From the IMG/VR virus record IMGVR_UViG_3300001533_001818, positions 1-34,287 of that record: a stretch of DNA of 34,287 nucleotides; one strand, given 5' to 3'. Shown one piece after another: positions 13,970 to 21,909 of the stretch (positions within the stretch are counted from its first letter, which is position 1; each line of letters begins with the position of its first letter). Origin of the DNA: a virus. Below the pieces are notes generated by a model, which was not told the DNA's origin, did no database searches, and saw only the letters and a program-made list of their open reading frames with translations. Both the position numbers and the translations under genes were made by a program.

Positions 13970-15025
13970 ATGAAATCTTATAAGGCAGCCGTAGGATTAC
14001 GTGGTGATTGTTTGTATTGTCCTTTGCCGTTGTCGGTCGATAGTTATTGGAATTGCTTAACCGATTGCCACCATTGTTGTTTTCGTCGGCTAAATCGCAC
14101 GTGGGGGATGGATTTGCGCCCAGCTGATCCTGAAAGTGTGGGCCGGAAGTTAGAGAACGGATTGAATAATAAAAATCCAAGGAGCAGTTTGGCTTGGGCT
14201 TTGTCATTGAAAAAAACAATACGAATAGGGAGTAGGACCGATCCATTTCAAGACGCGGAGAGGACACATCGTATCACTCATCAAATTCTTCCCATCTTGA
14301 GGCATCTACAGTGGTCTTATGTGATTCAGACTAGGCATTTGAGGAACGTATTGGCTGAAGAATCTGAGTTGGCTAAAGCTCACAAGCTCGGCCTTCTTAC
14401 TGCCCTGCCAATTATTTCTCCTGGAGCAGAATGGGATTGGGAATATTTGGAACGAAAGCGGACAACTCCTATAGAAAAACGATTGAGAATCATTCGACGT
14501 TGGGTGGGTAAAGGATGGAGTGTGGGAGTTAATGGAGAACCATTTATTCCAGGAGTTCATTCGATTGATCAATTTCGAGATATTCTTCGGCGCTTGAAGT
14601 CCGTGGGCGTAAGGAATTATAACACTTACAACCTTCATTTTAATGATCACGTGGCACGTCGGCTTCATTCTATAGGAATTGATATAGAGAAGGTTTGGGA
14701 AATGAATCAAGATGATCGTTGGCGTCCGATTCAATTGAAGCTTTGTGAGGTGTCAGAGGAAGAAGGAGTAGTGCTTGGTTGCCCTGACTTTGTTAATACG
14801 GGATTATCAAATAAACAATGTACTAATACTTGTTGTGGTATCAACGTGCCGAACCCAAGCAGGTACAACGCACACACTTGGAAGATTAAGCTTCAACACG
14901 GTGAGCGGCCGGAAGACGTAGAGGAAAACACGTGGGAAGGGATTGGTGATCGTGATCAGGGACGTGACGTGCTTTTTGGGAATAAAAGTAAGTTTTATAC
15001 AATGAAAGATGCTGGTTTGTTATGA
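13970..15025 (+). CDS. Radical SAM protein, spore-photoproduct-lyase-like, 351 aa
   Basis: Cys29-x3-Cys33-x2-Cys36 (in YWNCLTDCHHCCFRR) is the [4Fe-4S]-binding signature of radical SAM enzymes. The later segment RIGSRTDPFQDAERTHRITH resembles the conserved GxxTDPYQPxE region of the spore photoproduct lyase branch. The C-terminal part has four more Cys (LGCPDF, QCTNTCCG) that could hold a second cluster. Two early Cys (14, 17) form a CxxC. The enzyme would use S-adenosylmethionine to make radicals; the substrate is unknown and may be damaged or modified nucleic acid. The start is ATG 13970, with a weak SD. It heads a cassette containing a second radical SAM gene. Confidence 0.75.
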   Translation: MKSYKAAVGLRGDCLYCPLPLSVDSYWNCLTDCHHCCFRRLNRTWGMDLRPADPESVGRKLENGLNNKNPRSSLAWALSLKKTIRIGSRTDPFQDAERTHRITHQILPILRHLQWSYVIQTRHLRNVLAEESELAKAHKLGLLTALPIISPGAEWDWEYLERKRTTPIEKRLRIIRRWVGKGWSVGVNGEPFIPGVHSIDQFRDILRRLKSVGVRNYNTYNLHFNDHVARRLHSIGIDIEKVWEMNQDDRWRPIQLKLCEVSEEEGVVLGCPDFVNTGLSNKQCTNTCCGINVPNPSRYNAHTWKIKLQHGERPEDVEENTWEGIGDRDQGRDVLFGNKSKFYTMKDAGLL

Positions 15026-15049
15026 GTTAAATCTTTTAGGAGACCAGTC

Positions 15050-15592
15050 GTGAGTATTCGCAACATTGAGCCGAATGCTTTGACAGCGGAGGAATTGAAA
15101 GCTGTTGAAGTCTTACAGAAGGATAGTATTTGGTATGGGTTCCCTTTTGAATGGCGCCGATATATAACACCACGTCCTTTTGGAATTACATTTAAGGATG
15201 AGGTAGGCCGAACTGTTATGGCTTTGCTTTTTCCGAAGCCTGATTACCGATTGTTAGTTGTTCATCAAGCTAGCGCAAATTACCAAGCCGAAACATCACT
15301 GAATGATAAAGGTTTTGGTTTGCTGTGGAAGACGGCTTCGGACGTTCGGCCTTTATTCCTAAGCCGAATCATTCGGCGCATGGAAGAACTGGTTGGAGCA
15401 ATTCGTTTTGGGCATCCGAGTTACATTCAGCGGCGTAGGGATTTGTTTTTCAATATGGAACAGTTAGCTTTGAATCCGAAAGCAAATCCTGATTTTCAAA
15501 AGATGAGAGGATTAGTGTGGAATATTTTGGATTCGGAAGGCTTGGTTGATTGGGCTGTTGTAAGTCTTATGGAAGAATTTTTGAAATTTTAG
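15050..15592 (+). CDS. Unknown protein, 180 aa, GTG start
   Basis: GTG 15050 follows AGGAGACCAGTC. The protein contains WRRYITPRPFGITFKDEVG then MALLFPKPDYRLLVVHQA, and a helical C-terminal half (LFLSRIIRRMEELVGAIRF, GLVDWAVVSLMEEF). No Cys cluster, membrane segment or known motif is seen. It is positioned between the two radical SAM genes, so it might be a partner protein of that cassette. No function is assigned. Confidence 0.55.
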   Translation: MSIRNIEPNALTAEELKAVEVLQKDSIWYGFPFEWRRYITPRPFGITFKDEVGRTVMALLFPKPDYRLLVVHQASANYQAETSLNDKGFGLLWKTASDVRPLFLSRIIRRMEELVGAIRFGHPSYIQRRRDLFFNMEQLALNPKANPDFQKMRGLVWNILDSEGLVDWAVVSLMEEFLKF

Positions 15593-15605
15593 GATTGAGG
15601 TAGAA

Positions 15606-15830
15606 ATGGGTGTAACTTTCAAACCAATTGAAGACAAGAACAAAGAGCGTGATTGTATTCAAAAGGCGCTGCTAAAGGTTAGACGTGAGGTTGAGAAGTT
15701 GGGAGGGCCGAATGCCTTTCCAAATTCGGCTGTTTTGTCTCCATTGGAGCAGGAAACTATTTCTGAGCTTCGAGAATCTTTGTATTTTCTTGTGACTTCT
15801 CTTAACCTACGATTGAAGCGTGGCACATGA
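15606..15830 (+). CDS. Small helical protein, 74 aa, unknown
   Basis: The protein starts MGVTFKPIEDKNKERDCIQK and is almost entirely helical, ending ESLYFLVTSLNLRLKRGT. It overlaps the second radical SAM gene by 4 bases (ATGA), so the two are probably translated together. A role as an accessory subunit is possible. No family is recognised. Confidence 0.55.
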   Translation: MGVTFKPIEDKNKERDCIQKALLKVRREVEKLGGPNAFPNSAVLSPLEQETISELRESLYFLVTSLNLRLKRGT

Positions 15831-17242
15831 ATTATTATGAACTTCGAACAATTGTCAGTAAGTTGGTTCCACGCATCCAGCGTTTTGGACGACCAGTTGG
15901 AATAGCTGGTCCAGTGAAGGAAAAGGGACGAAAGCGTAATTATTCAGAGTTCAAGCTGTGGGAGCAGGAATGGGTGCCGCAGGAACGATTGTTGAACTTA
16001 GATGAGGTTAATAGCTTTGTCGAAGTTTCGTGCCGTGCGCCAGCTTGTCCGATGCCCTTGAATATTGATACGTGGGACGGTTTGCTTTGTCCTTTTGGTT
16101 GTAAATATTGTTATGCGAATGCATTTAGGGCTTCTCTTTATACTGCGTTTTTCGACAATTCTAAGACGATGGGTTTTCGTCATTGCAAACCGGATAAGTA
16201 TAAGCGTGAATTGGACGCTCTGATGAAATTGCGTCGGACTGATCCCCATTCTCTGAATGGTAAAAGTCCTGTAGCAAGGGCAATTGCGTTGGAGATTCCG
16301 ATGCGATTTGGAATTCGTTTTGAGGACTTTTTGAAGGCCGAAGCTGAATTGGGTATTAGTTTGGAGTTGTTAAACTACTTGGCTGATATTGGTTATCCTG
16401 TTATGATCAATACGAAATCAGCTTTGATAGGTAGGGACGATTATGTAGAAGCATTGGCTAGAAACATTGGGAAGGCTGCTGTTCATATTACATTGATTTC
16501 GTCCAATAATCGTTTGTTGAAACGATTAGAACCTGGAGCACCATCTTATCGTGCTCGGTTGAAGGCTATGAAGAAATTAGTTGCTGCTGGCGTACGTGTG
16601 GTGGCAAGGATAGAACCATATTTGGTATTCTTGACCGATGAACCGGCTGATGTTGAACAGTATATTCACGATCTTTTGAATATCGGAGTTCGGAATATTA
16701 CTTTTGATACGTACTCTTACACGGCTAAGAATCCAGGTATTCGCGGCAGTTTTGCCCGATTAGGATATGATTGGGATAGGTTGTTCTTGTTGGGGGCGGA
16801 CAGCCAGCCGTTAGGGTCCTTGTTGTTGGGGAAATTTATGGATCTATTCCGTGCCCATGGAATTAAGTGTTCCACCTTTGATATGGGGAACGTCCCCGAT
16901 AATGACCAAGATATTTGTTGCGAAGTTGGAGACTGGTTTGAAGGTGGATGGAACAATGGATGTGAAGTAATGGCCAGTCGTTTTATTCGGTCTAGAGAAG
17001 GCAAGCCGACGTGTTGGAAGGATTTTCAACAGTTCGTAGATGAACAAGGTGGTTTTCTTTCGAACTCTTTGCGAGAACAGGTACATGTTCTTTGGAATGG
17101 AGAAGGAAGTCAAGTGGCTTATTCTCATCTTTGGAGTCGGGGAATTCGCCCAGTAGGATGGGACGAAGATGGGATGATTTGGGCTTATGATGGAACGGAC
17201 TTTCGTCAAGAACTACTAAATGATTTGGTGAGTGAATTATGA
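15827..17242 (+). CDS. Second radical SAM protein, spore-photoproduct-lyase-like, 471 aa
   Basis: Cys88-x3-Cys92-x2-Cys95 (LLCPFGCKYCYANAF) is the radical SAM cluster site, in the C-x3-C-x2-C-Y form common in the SPL group. Downstream are GYPVMINTKSALIGRDDYVE, HITLISSNNRLLKRLEPG and AAGVRVVARIEPYLVF, which match the SPL-type barrel strands. The C-terminal third has FDMGNVPDNDQDICCEVGDW, with a Cys-Cys pair as in the first radical SAM protein. Two additional Cys at 69 and 74 lie before the core. Substrate unknown; DNA photolesion repair or base modification are the main options. It overlaps both neighbours by 4 bases. Confidence 0.8.
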   Translation: MNYYELRTIVSKLVPRIQRFGRPVGIAGPVKEKGRKRNYSEFKLWEQEWVPQERLLNLDEVNSFVEVSCRAPACPMPLNIDTWDGLLCPFGCKYCYANAFRASLYTAFFDNSKTMGFRHCKPDKYKRELDALMKLRRTDPHSLNGKSPVARAIALEIPMRFGIRFEDFLKAEAELGISLELLNYLADIGYPVMINTKSALIGRDDYVEALARNIGKAAVHITLISSNNRLLKRLEPGAPSYRARLKAMKKLVAAGVRVVARIEPYLVFLTDEPADVEQYIHDLLNIGVRNITFDTYSYTAKNPGIRGSFARLGYDWDRLFLLGADSQPLGSLLLGKFMDLFRAHGIKCSTFDMGNVPDNDQDICCEVGDWFEGGWNNGCEVMASRFIRSREGKPTCWKDFQQFVDEQGGFLSNSLREQVHVLWNGEGSQVAYSHLWSRGIRPVGWDEDGMIWAYDGTDFRQELLNDLVSEL

Positions 17243-18024
17243 GCAAGCAACGACGGGATGAAAAATCAGTAAGACGTATTGAACGTATCTTTGCGCATGC
17301 GGCTGCTTTGTCGCAGAACAGTCAATCGAAAAATACGATCTATTGTTTGGGTCGTTATGTATATGTTGTTAATCAAGATCAAACCGTTCTTTTGCGTTTT
17401 CATGTTCCAAAATCTGAAGCATTTTCTCATCCTGTTTCGTTTAGGGCCGATGATTACGAGAGTCCTGATTTTCAAGAAAAGGATGGGCGCATTGAGTTTC
17501 GGACTGAGACAGATGAATACGAGCGGGTGAAAAGTTGTGGGACTCCGGACCGTAAACCAGAGGATATTCAAACGTTGTTTAAGACAATTCTCAAAAACAG
17601 CAATGAAACGGATAGTTGGGGAGAAGCTGTTTTGTCTTCGGAAGTGATTGGGTTGTTGGAAGAATCATTGAGTCACGTAGAGTTCTCTAGCAGAAAAGGG
17701 AAACTTCGGTTGGTTCAACGAAATATCTATTCTGGAGCGACAGTAACAGTTCGCCCAAAGACATTGAAACAACGTGGTGGATTTGCTGAGTTGGACCCTA
17801 ATAGTAAGAGCGGGGATTTTGAGCCATTGGGGATGAGAACCAATGATTTTGCAGCCCTGTTTTTGTTTACATTATCAATTCGTTTTACGTTCAAACCTAA
17901 TATTGTGTTGGTGGAAAGCTCTGATCTTAGAGTAGAAATGGAAGGCTTTGTGAGCCAGTGCGTGTATGATCAGCTAGGAGAAGACCCTGATGGGCGGAAA
18001 AAGTCGAAAGAGCGGCGGAGTTAG
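17239..18024 (+). CDS. Unknown protein, possible second clamp-like protein, 261 aa
   Basis: The chain shows an N-terminal helix (RRIERIFAHAAALSQNS) followed by strands IYCLGRYVYVVNQDQTVLLRF, then a repeat of the pattern: helix VIGLLEESLSHVEF and strands KLRLVQRNIYSGATVTVRP, later FKPNIVLVESSDLRVEMEG. This helix-plus-strand order twice is what a PCNA/gp45-like two-domain clamp shows, and the gene lies two genes before the DnaN-like clamp. The similarity is only structural in pattern and I would not rely on it. Start ATG 17239 overlaps the previous gene (ATGA). Confidence 0.4.
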   Translation: MSKQRRDEKSVRRIERIFAHAAALSQNSQSKNTIYCLGRYVYVVNQDQTVLLRFHVPKSEAFSHPVSFRADDYESPDFQEKDGRIEFRTETDEYERVKSCGTPDRKPEDIQTLFKTILKNSNETDSWGEAVLSSEVIGLLEESLSHVEFSSRKGKLRLVQRNIYSGATVTVRPKTLKQRGGFAELDPNSKSGDFEPLGMRTNDFAALFLFTLSIRFTFKPNIVLVESSDLRVEMEGFVSQCVYDQLGEDPDGRKKSKERRS

Positions 18025-18151
18025 CAAAGCATTGATTAATCGTATCAAGAGTGAGAAAGGTGGTAAGTCCGGTGGACTCAAGAAAGCCGATGACGGACGA
18101 AAGAAACCAACTCTATTTGAGACGATTACAAAATCATCTGATTCCGATTAA
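17990..18151 (+). CDS. Small basic protein hidden in an overlap, 53 aa
   Basis: ATG 17990 lies 9 bases after CTAGGAGA and opens a frame of 53 codons to TAA 18149-18151. The product is Lys/Gly/Ser rich (GGKSRKSGGVSKALINRIKS, then KGGKSGGLKKADDGRKKP) and ends LFETITKSSDSD. It overlaps the end of the preceding gene and the start of the next one and fills the gap that otherwise lies at 18025-18089. The good SD and the biased composition argue that it is real. It is too short for most gene finders. Function unknown; nucleic-acid binding is a guess from its charge. Confidence 0.55.
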   Translation: MGGKSRKSGGVSKALINRIKSEKGGKSGGLKKADDGRKKPTLFETITKSSDSD

Positions 18152-18908
18152 TCCTAACTTTTGGATGTCGGATGAATATATAGACAAAGCTGGTTTGGTT
18201 CTTCAACGAAAAGGAGGTTGGTTTGGCCTGGCGTTTCCGGACGACGGTGATTGGGTGTTTCCACCACTTGAGGAAGACGTGGATGGGTTGCGTTTTGGCT
18301 CAGAGTACTGGGCTGGATTTTCTTGCGATTGTACGTTTTCTGATTCTGTGGAGGTTTTAGATCGTCAATACATTTATGATTCGGATTCATTTCACGATCT
18401 AAGAGGTCATCATTGGTCTGTATTTCGTAAGAACATTCGCAAGTGGCCGAAGTACAACTATGGTAGTTTTATACAATATTCGCCGATCTTCGGTGATTTT
18501 GAGCACAATCAAATTTCGGACCTATTAACGAAATGGGCTGATAGAATGGGGGACATTCAAGACCCAGAAGTGTTAGTTCGTTTCGTTCTTTATGGCAATA
18601 ATCGTTGGGGGTTATTTCGCAATCGGGAATTGGTGGGATTAAATGTCGCTGATTTCAATTGGCGGTACGTCAACTATCGGTACTGTATTGATAATGGAGA
18701 ACCTTTTGTTCAAGAATATCTTCGTTATCGGTTTTACATGAGTAGTTGGGTGTGGAAAGCTCGTCATCAAGCTAAATTACTAGTGAACGATGGCGGAGAT
18801 TTAGATAATGAAGGGCTGGCTCGATTTAAGAGAAAGTTGAATCCAGTTCAAGTTTTGTGGGTTCCTACAAGTAAGGAGATCAAAGACGATGCAGAAGGTA
18901 AATCGTGA
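18090..18908 (+). CDS. Acyltransferase-like (DUF2156/GNAT-like) protein, 272 aa
   Basis: The segment SVEVLDRQYIYDSDSFHDLR followed by GHHWSVFRKNIRKW matches the DUF2156 pattern, in which a tyrosine/aspartate stretch precedes LxGxxxxxxRxxIxxF. Further on, YGNNRWGLFRNRELVGLNVA looks like the strand-turn-strand that binds acyl-CoA or aminoacyl-tRNA in GNAT folds. Such proteins transfer aminoacyl or acyl groups. The substrate here is unknown. The start is ATG 18090; GTG 18051 would overlap the small basic gene more deeply. It closes the radical SAM cassette and overlaps the clamp gene by 20 bases. Confidence 0.5.
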   Translation: MTDERNQLYLRRLQNHLIPINPNFWMSDEYIDKAGLVLQRKGGWFGLAFPDDGDWVFPPLEEDVDGLRFGSEYWAGFSCDCTFSDSVEVLDRQYIYDSDSFHDLRGHHWSVFRKNIRKWPKYNYGSFIQYSPIFGDFEHNQISDLLTKWADRMGDIQDPEVLVRFVLYGNNRWGLFRNRELVGLNVADFNWRYVNYRYCIDNGEPFVQEYLRYRFYMSSWVWKARHQAKLLVNDGGDLDNEGLARFKRKLNPVQVLWVPTSKEIKDDAEGKS

Positions 18909-19923
18909 AGAACTGTTGAATCAATTGGAAATGGTTCAACCAGGGTTAAGCCCTAAAGACGTAGTGGAGCAGTCATCTTGTGTAGTGTTTGAAGACGGTC
19001 GGGTGTTTACGTTTAATGATGAAGTCTTTTGTTCGATGGATTGTTGCCTGGACGTTACAGGTGCCGTTCCAGCCAAGCCCCTTCTTGCTATTCTTCACAA
19101 GATGCCGGAAGAAACATTGAGCATTGAGGTGGCTGACGAAACGTTGGTTATCAAAGGGAAGCGTCGTCGGGCAAAACTCCGAATGGAAGCAGAAATTACG
19201 TTGCCCAAAGATTCAGTGGAGATGCCGAAGGAGGATCGTTGGAAGGAATTGCCGGAAGATTTCTGCACGGCTGTAGAAACGGTGCGAGAGTGCGCTGGTA
19301 GTGATGAAACGCATTTCAGTCTTACTTGTGTTCACGTCCATCCGGAATGGGTGGAGGCTTGCGACAATTTTCAAGTCACTCGATTCAATATTGAAACAGG
19401 CTTGAAGAAACCTGTTTTGGTTCGGAGTAAGAGTTTGATGTACGTGAGCACACTTTCCGTGGCTGAGTGGGCGAGTACAAAAGCTTGGTTACACTTCCGT
19501 ACATCTAAGGGTTTGGTTATTTCGTGCCGGAAGTATCGTGAGGATTATCCAGACCTTCAGCGCATCTTGGATGTGTCTGGTTCGCCGGCATCGTTGCCGA
19601 AGGGTTTGGCTGAAGCGGCTTCATTGGCGGAAGTTTTCAGTGCTGAAGATGCTGATAACAACGAAGTAGAAGTAAGTTTGCTTCCAGGCAAAGTGAAGAT
19701 CAAGGGTGAGGGTGCTGCTGGAAGTTATATCGAAACTAAGAAAATGTCTTATAAGGGACCATCTTTGAAGTTTACGATTTCTCCGAAGCTGTTGGTGACA
19801 ATTACCAAGCGGCATCACGAGTGTGAAGTAACGTCAGGCGCGTTGAAGGTGGATGGTGGTCGGTTCGTCTACGTTACGAGCTTGGGCCAGGTGGGCGACG
19901 GAGAAACGGAAGGCGATGAATAA
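18889..19923 (+). CDS. DnaN-like sliding clamp, 344 aa
   Basis: The protein shows the three-domain beta-clamp layout with repeated beta segments. Examples are SIEVADETLVIKGKRRRAKL with METEITLP-type strands (here RMEAEITLP), TRFNIETGLKKPVLV, and EVSLLPGKVKIKGEGAAG. DnaN-type clamps (about 360-380 aa) usually form rings that hold the polymerase on DNA; the length here is slightly short. The next genes encode DNA methyltransferase, exonuclease and polymerase, and the clamp loader follows at 24155, which fits a replisome cluster. Sequence divergence from bacterial DnaN is large, so the call rests on pattern and neighbourhood. Confidence 0.7.
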   Translation: MQKVNREELLNQLEMVQPGLSPKDVVEQSSCVVFEDGRVFTFNDEVFCSMDCCLDVTGAVPAKPLLAILHKMPEETLSIEVADETLVIKGKRRRAKLRMEAEITLPKDSVEMPKEDRWKELPEDFCTAVETVRECAGSDETHFSLTCVHVHPEWVEACDNFQVTRFNIETGLKKPVLVRSKSLMYVSTLSVAEWASTKAWLHFRTSKGLVISCRKYREDYPDLQRILDVSGSPASLPKGLAEAASLAEVFSAEDADNNEVEVSLLPGKVKIKGEGAAGSYIETKKMSYKGPSLKFTISPKLLVTITKRHHECEVTSGALKVDGGRFVYVTSLGQVGDGETEGDE

Positions 19924-20692
19924 AGGATTCTTTAGAAGTGACGAACTGGAGCACGACGCGCCTGCGCCGGATGGATGGACCGCGCCTAAGCTTCCAGATG
20001 GTTTGCCGAAGCCGACGTGGCGGGATGACCGTGCAGGAGTTGCTTTGTACTGTGGGGATTCGTTGAAGATTGTTCCAACGTTGCCCAAGGTGGATGCGGT
20101 AGTGACTGATCCGCCGTATGGTGTAGATTTGGGTGTTAATAATAATCAACACAAAGACAATACCCATCTTGGTAAACAGGGATATGATAATTACGTAGAT
20201 ACGTATGAGTCGTTTGTTTCAAAAGTGGTGCCTATTGTTAATTTGTGTCTTGATAATTGTAAATGTGGGGTTGTTTTTACTGGTCCTAATATTCATGAGC
20301 AACGAAAACCGAATGCCATGGGTGGTATTTACTGCCCAGCTGCAATTGGAAGGACGCCATGGGGGAGTAAAAACCTTCTTTCTTCGTTATTTTATGGTAT
20401 TCCTCCCAATCCAGGACGACACAGGCCTACAGTAATTCAATCTACTAGTGTATCGGAGAAGAATGGTCATCCTGTTTCGAAGCCACTAGAATGGATGGAG
20501 TGGGCGGTGGGTTTGGGAAGTTGTGTGGGTGACATCATCCTTGATCCATTCATGGGTTCGGGCACGACGGGCGTGGCGTGCGTGAATCTAGGTCGTGCTT
20601 TTATCGGCATTGAGATCAGTCCCGAATACTTTGAAATAGCTAAGCGGCGGATTCGTAAGGCTATCAATCAAAGGCTTAGGAAGGTGCGATGA
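19916..20692 (+). CDS. DNA methyltransferase, beta class (N4-cytosine or N6-adenine)
   Basis: The catalytic motif DPPYGVD (motif IV) precedes the SAM-binding DPFMGSGTTGVA (motif I), which defines the beta class of amino-methyltransferases. GKQGYDNYV and PTVIQSTSVSEKNGHPVSKP fit the region with target recognition and motif-like VxxxxxxHPxxKP. It probably modifies phage DNA to evade host restriction, since no partner nuclease is present. The start is ATG 19916, which overlaps the clamp stop; a longer frame from 19853 lies inside the clamp gene. The N-terminus MNKGFFRSDEL closely resembles that of the next gene. 258 aa is typical for an orphan phage enzyme. Confidence 0.85.
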   Translation: MNKGFFRSDELEHDAPAPDGWTAPKLPDGLPKPTWRDDRAGVALYCGDSLKIVPTLPKVDAVVTDPPYGVDLGVNNNQHKDNTHLGKQGYDNYVDTYESFVSKVVPIVNLCLDNCKCGVVFTGPNIHEQRKPNAMGGIYCPAAIGRTPWGSKNLLSSLFYGIPPNPGRHRPTVIQSTSVSEKNGHPVSKPLEWMEWAVGLGSCVGDIILDPFMGSGTTGVACVNLGRAFIGIEISPEYFEIAKRRIRKAINQRLRKVR

Positions 20693-21909
20693 GTAAAGGC
20701 TTTTTTCAGTCTTCATCTTTAGCGTCTGATCATCGTAACTACCTTCACCGACTGCCTAAGTGCGGCACTTGCGGTTTGAACCGAAATTGTCATTCGCCTA
20801 AGATGAAGCCGGATGGAGAAGGCCGCAAGCGGATTCTTATAGTAGGAGAATCCCCTGGGAAGGAGGAAGATCGTCAAGGCAAAGCTTTGGTAGGTGATAG
20901 TGGTAAATTTCTCCGTAAGCAACTAGCCAAGCTCAACGTGGACTTGAATAGGGATTGTTGGAAAACGAATGCTATACGGTGTCATCCACCGAAGAATGTT
21001 ACACCTACTAAAGAACAGCTTCAGGCTTGTCAGCCATTGTTGTGGCAGACGATTGAAGAACTAGACCCTACTGTCATCATAACGTTAGGTGGGTCGGCGT
21101 TATTCTCCGTGGTGGAACCGTTGTGGCTAGAAGACCCAGGAGCTGTGTCTAGATGGGTCGGATGGGTTATACCGGTAAGGGAACCCAACGTGAGGGTAAT
21201 GCCCACGTATCACCCAGCGTACCTGTTGCGAGAAGATCGGAATAAACCTTTACATCTTTGGTTTAAGAAGCATTTGAGGCAAGCGGTGTCTTTCGTAGGA
21301 ACCCGTCCGACTGTGCGGGACTACGAGAGTGAAGTTGAAGTGGTGATGAGTCCTCACGAAGCCGCTTTGATTCTTAAGGATTTTCGTAAGCATAAGGGTG
21401 TGATTGCTTTCGATTACGAAACGAATTGCCTTAAATGTGAACATCCAAAAGCTCGTATTTACACGTGTTCGGTTTGTTCCAATGGGGGTCGGACCATAGC
21501 TTTTCCTTGGCATGGGGAAGTTATTGACGAAATGCGAAAGTTGTTGAAGACGAAAAGCGTTGGCAAGGTAGCAGCTAATCTTAAGTTTGAGGATCGTTGG
21601 ACCCGTAGGTTTTTAGGTTATTCGGTTCGTAATTGGATTTGGGATACGATGGTGGCTGCCCACGTATTAGATTGCCGATCAGGAATTACAAGTTTGAAGT
21701 TCCAAGCGTTCGTACGATTAGGAATGAAGCCATATGATCGTCATATCCAGCCATATTTGAAAGCTTCTGATAAGAGTCAGATAAATCGGATTCATCAATT
21801 GGACCTACGAGAGTTGTTATTGTACAACGGATTGGATTCATTATTAGAATATGAGATGTATCGGCTTCAAGTTAATCAAATTAGTTCTTGGAAGCCTGGA
21901 AAATTATGA
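20689..21909 (+). CDS. Family-4 uracil-DNA glycosylase fused to 3'-5' exonuclease
   Basis: Residues about 20-190 form a family-4 UDG: Cys25-x2-Cys28, GESPGKEEDRQGKALVGDSG (residues 53-72), Cys98 and Cys114 (cluster ligands in family 4), ITLGG, and HPAYLLR (175-181). Residues about 205-395 form a DnaQ/PolA-type exonuclease: FDYETNC with Asp242 and Glu244, NLKFED (298-303), WDTMVAAH (318-324) and NGLDSLLEYEM with Asp383. It matches the N-terminal half of SPO1-type DNA polymerases, in which a UDG-like domain precedes exonuclease and polymerase. Here the polymerase is a separate downstream gene coupled through ATGA. It should remove uracil and proofread. The N-terminal MSKGFF resembles the previous gene. 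Confidence 0.8.
   Translation: MSKGFFQSSSLASDHRNYLHRLPKCGTCGLNRNCHSPKMKPDGEGRKRILIVGESPGKEEDRQGKALVGDSGKFLRKQLAKLNVDLNRDCWKTNAIRCHPPKNVTPTKEQLQACQPLLWQTIEELDPTVIITLGGSALFSVVEPLWLEDPGAVSRWVGWVIPVREPNVRVMPTYHPAYLLREDRNKPLHLWFKKHLRQAVSFVGTRPTVRDYESEVEVVMSPHEAALILKDFRKHKGVIAFDYETNCLKCEHPKARIYTCSVCSNGGRTIAFPWHGEVIDEMRKLLKTKSVGKVAANLKFEDRWTRRFLGYSVRNWIWDTMVAAHVLDCRSGITSLKFQAFVRLGMKPYDRHIQPYLKASDKSQINRIHQLDLRELLLYNGLDSLLEYEMYRLQVNQISSWKPGKL

Noticed and set aside
15827-17242. The second radical SAM protein as a queuosine or anaerobic reductase activase enzyme
   Set aside because: The segments after the cluster site fit the spore-photoproduct-lyase branch better, and no queuosine or ribonucleotide reductase genes are nearby.
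20689-21909. The glycosylase-exonuclease gene as the fragment of a single polymerase broken by an error
   Set aside because: Both genes have proper ends, ATGA coupling and complete domains; a frameshift is possible but not needed to explain the data.
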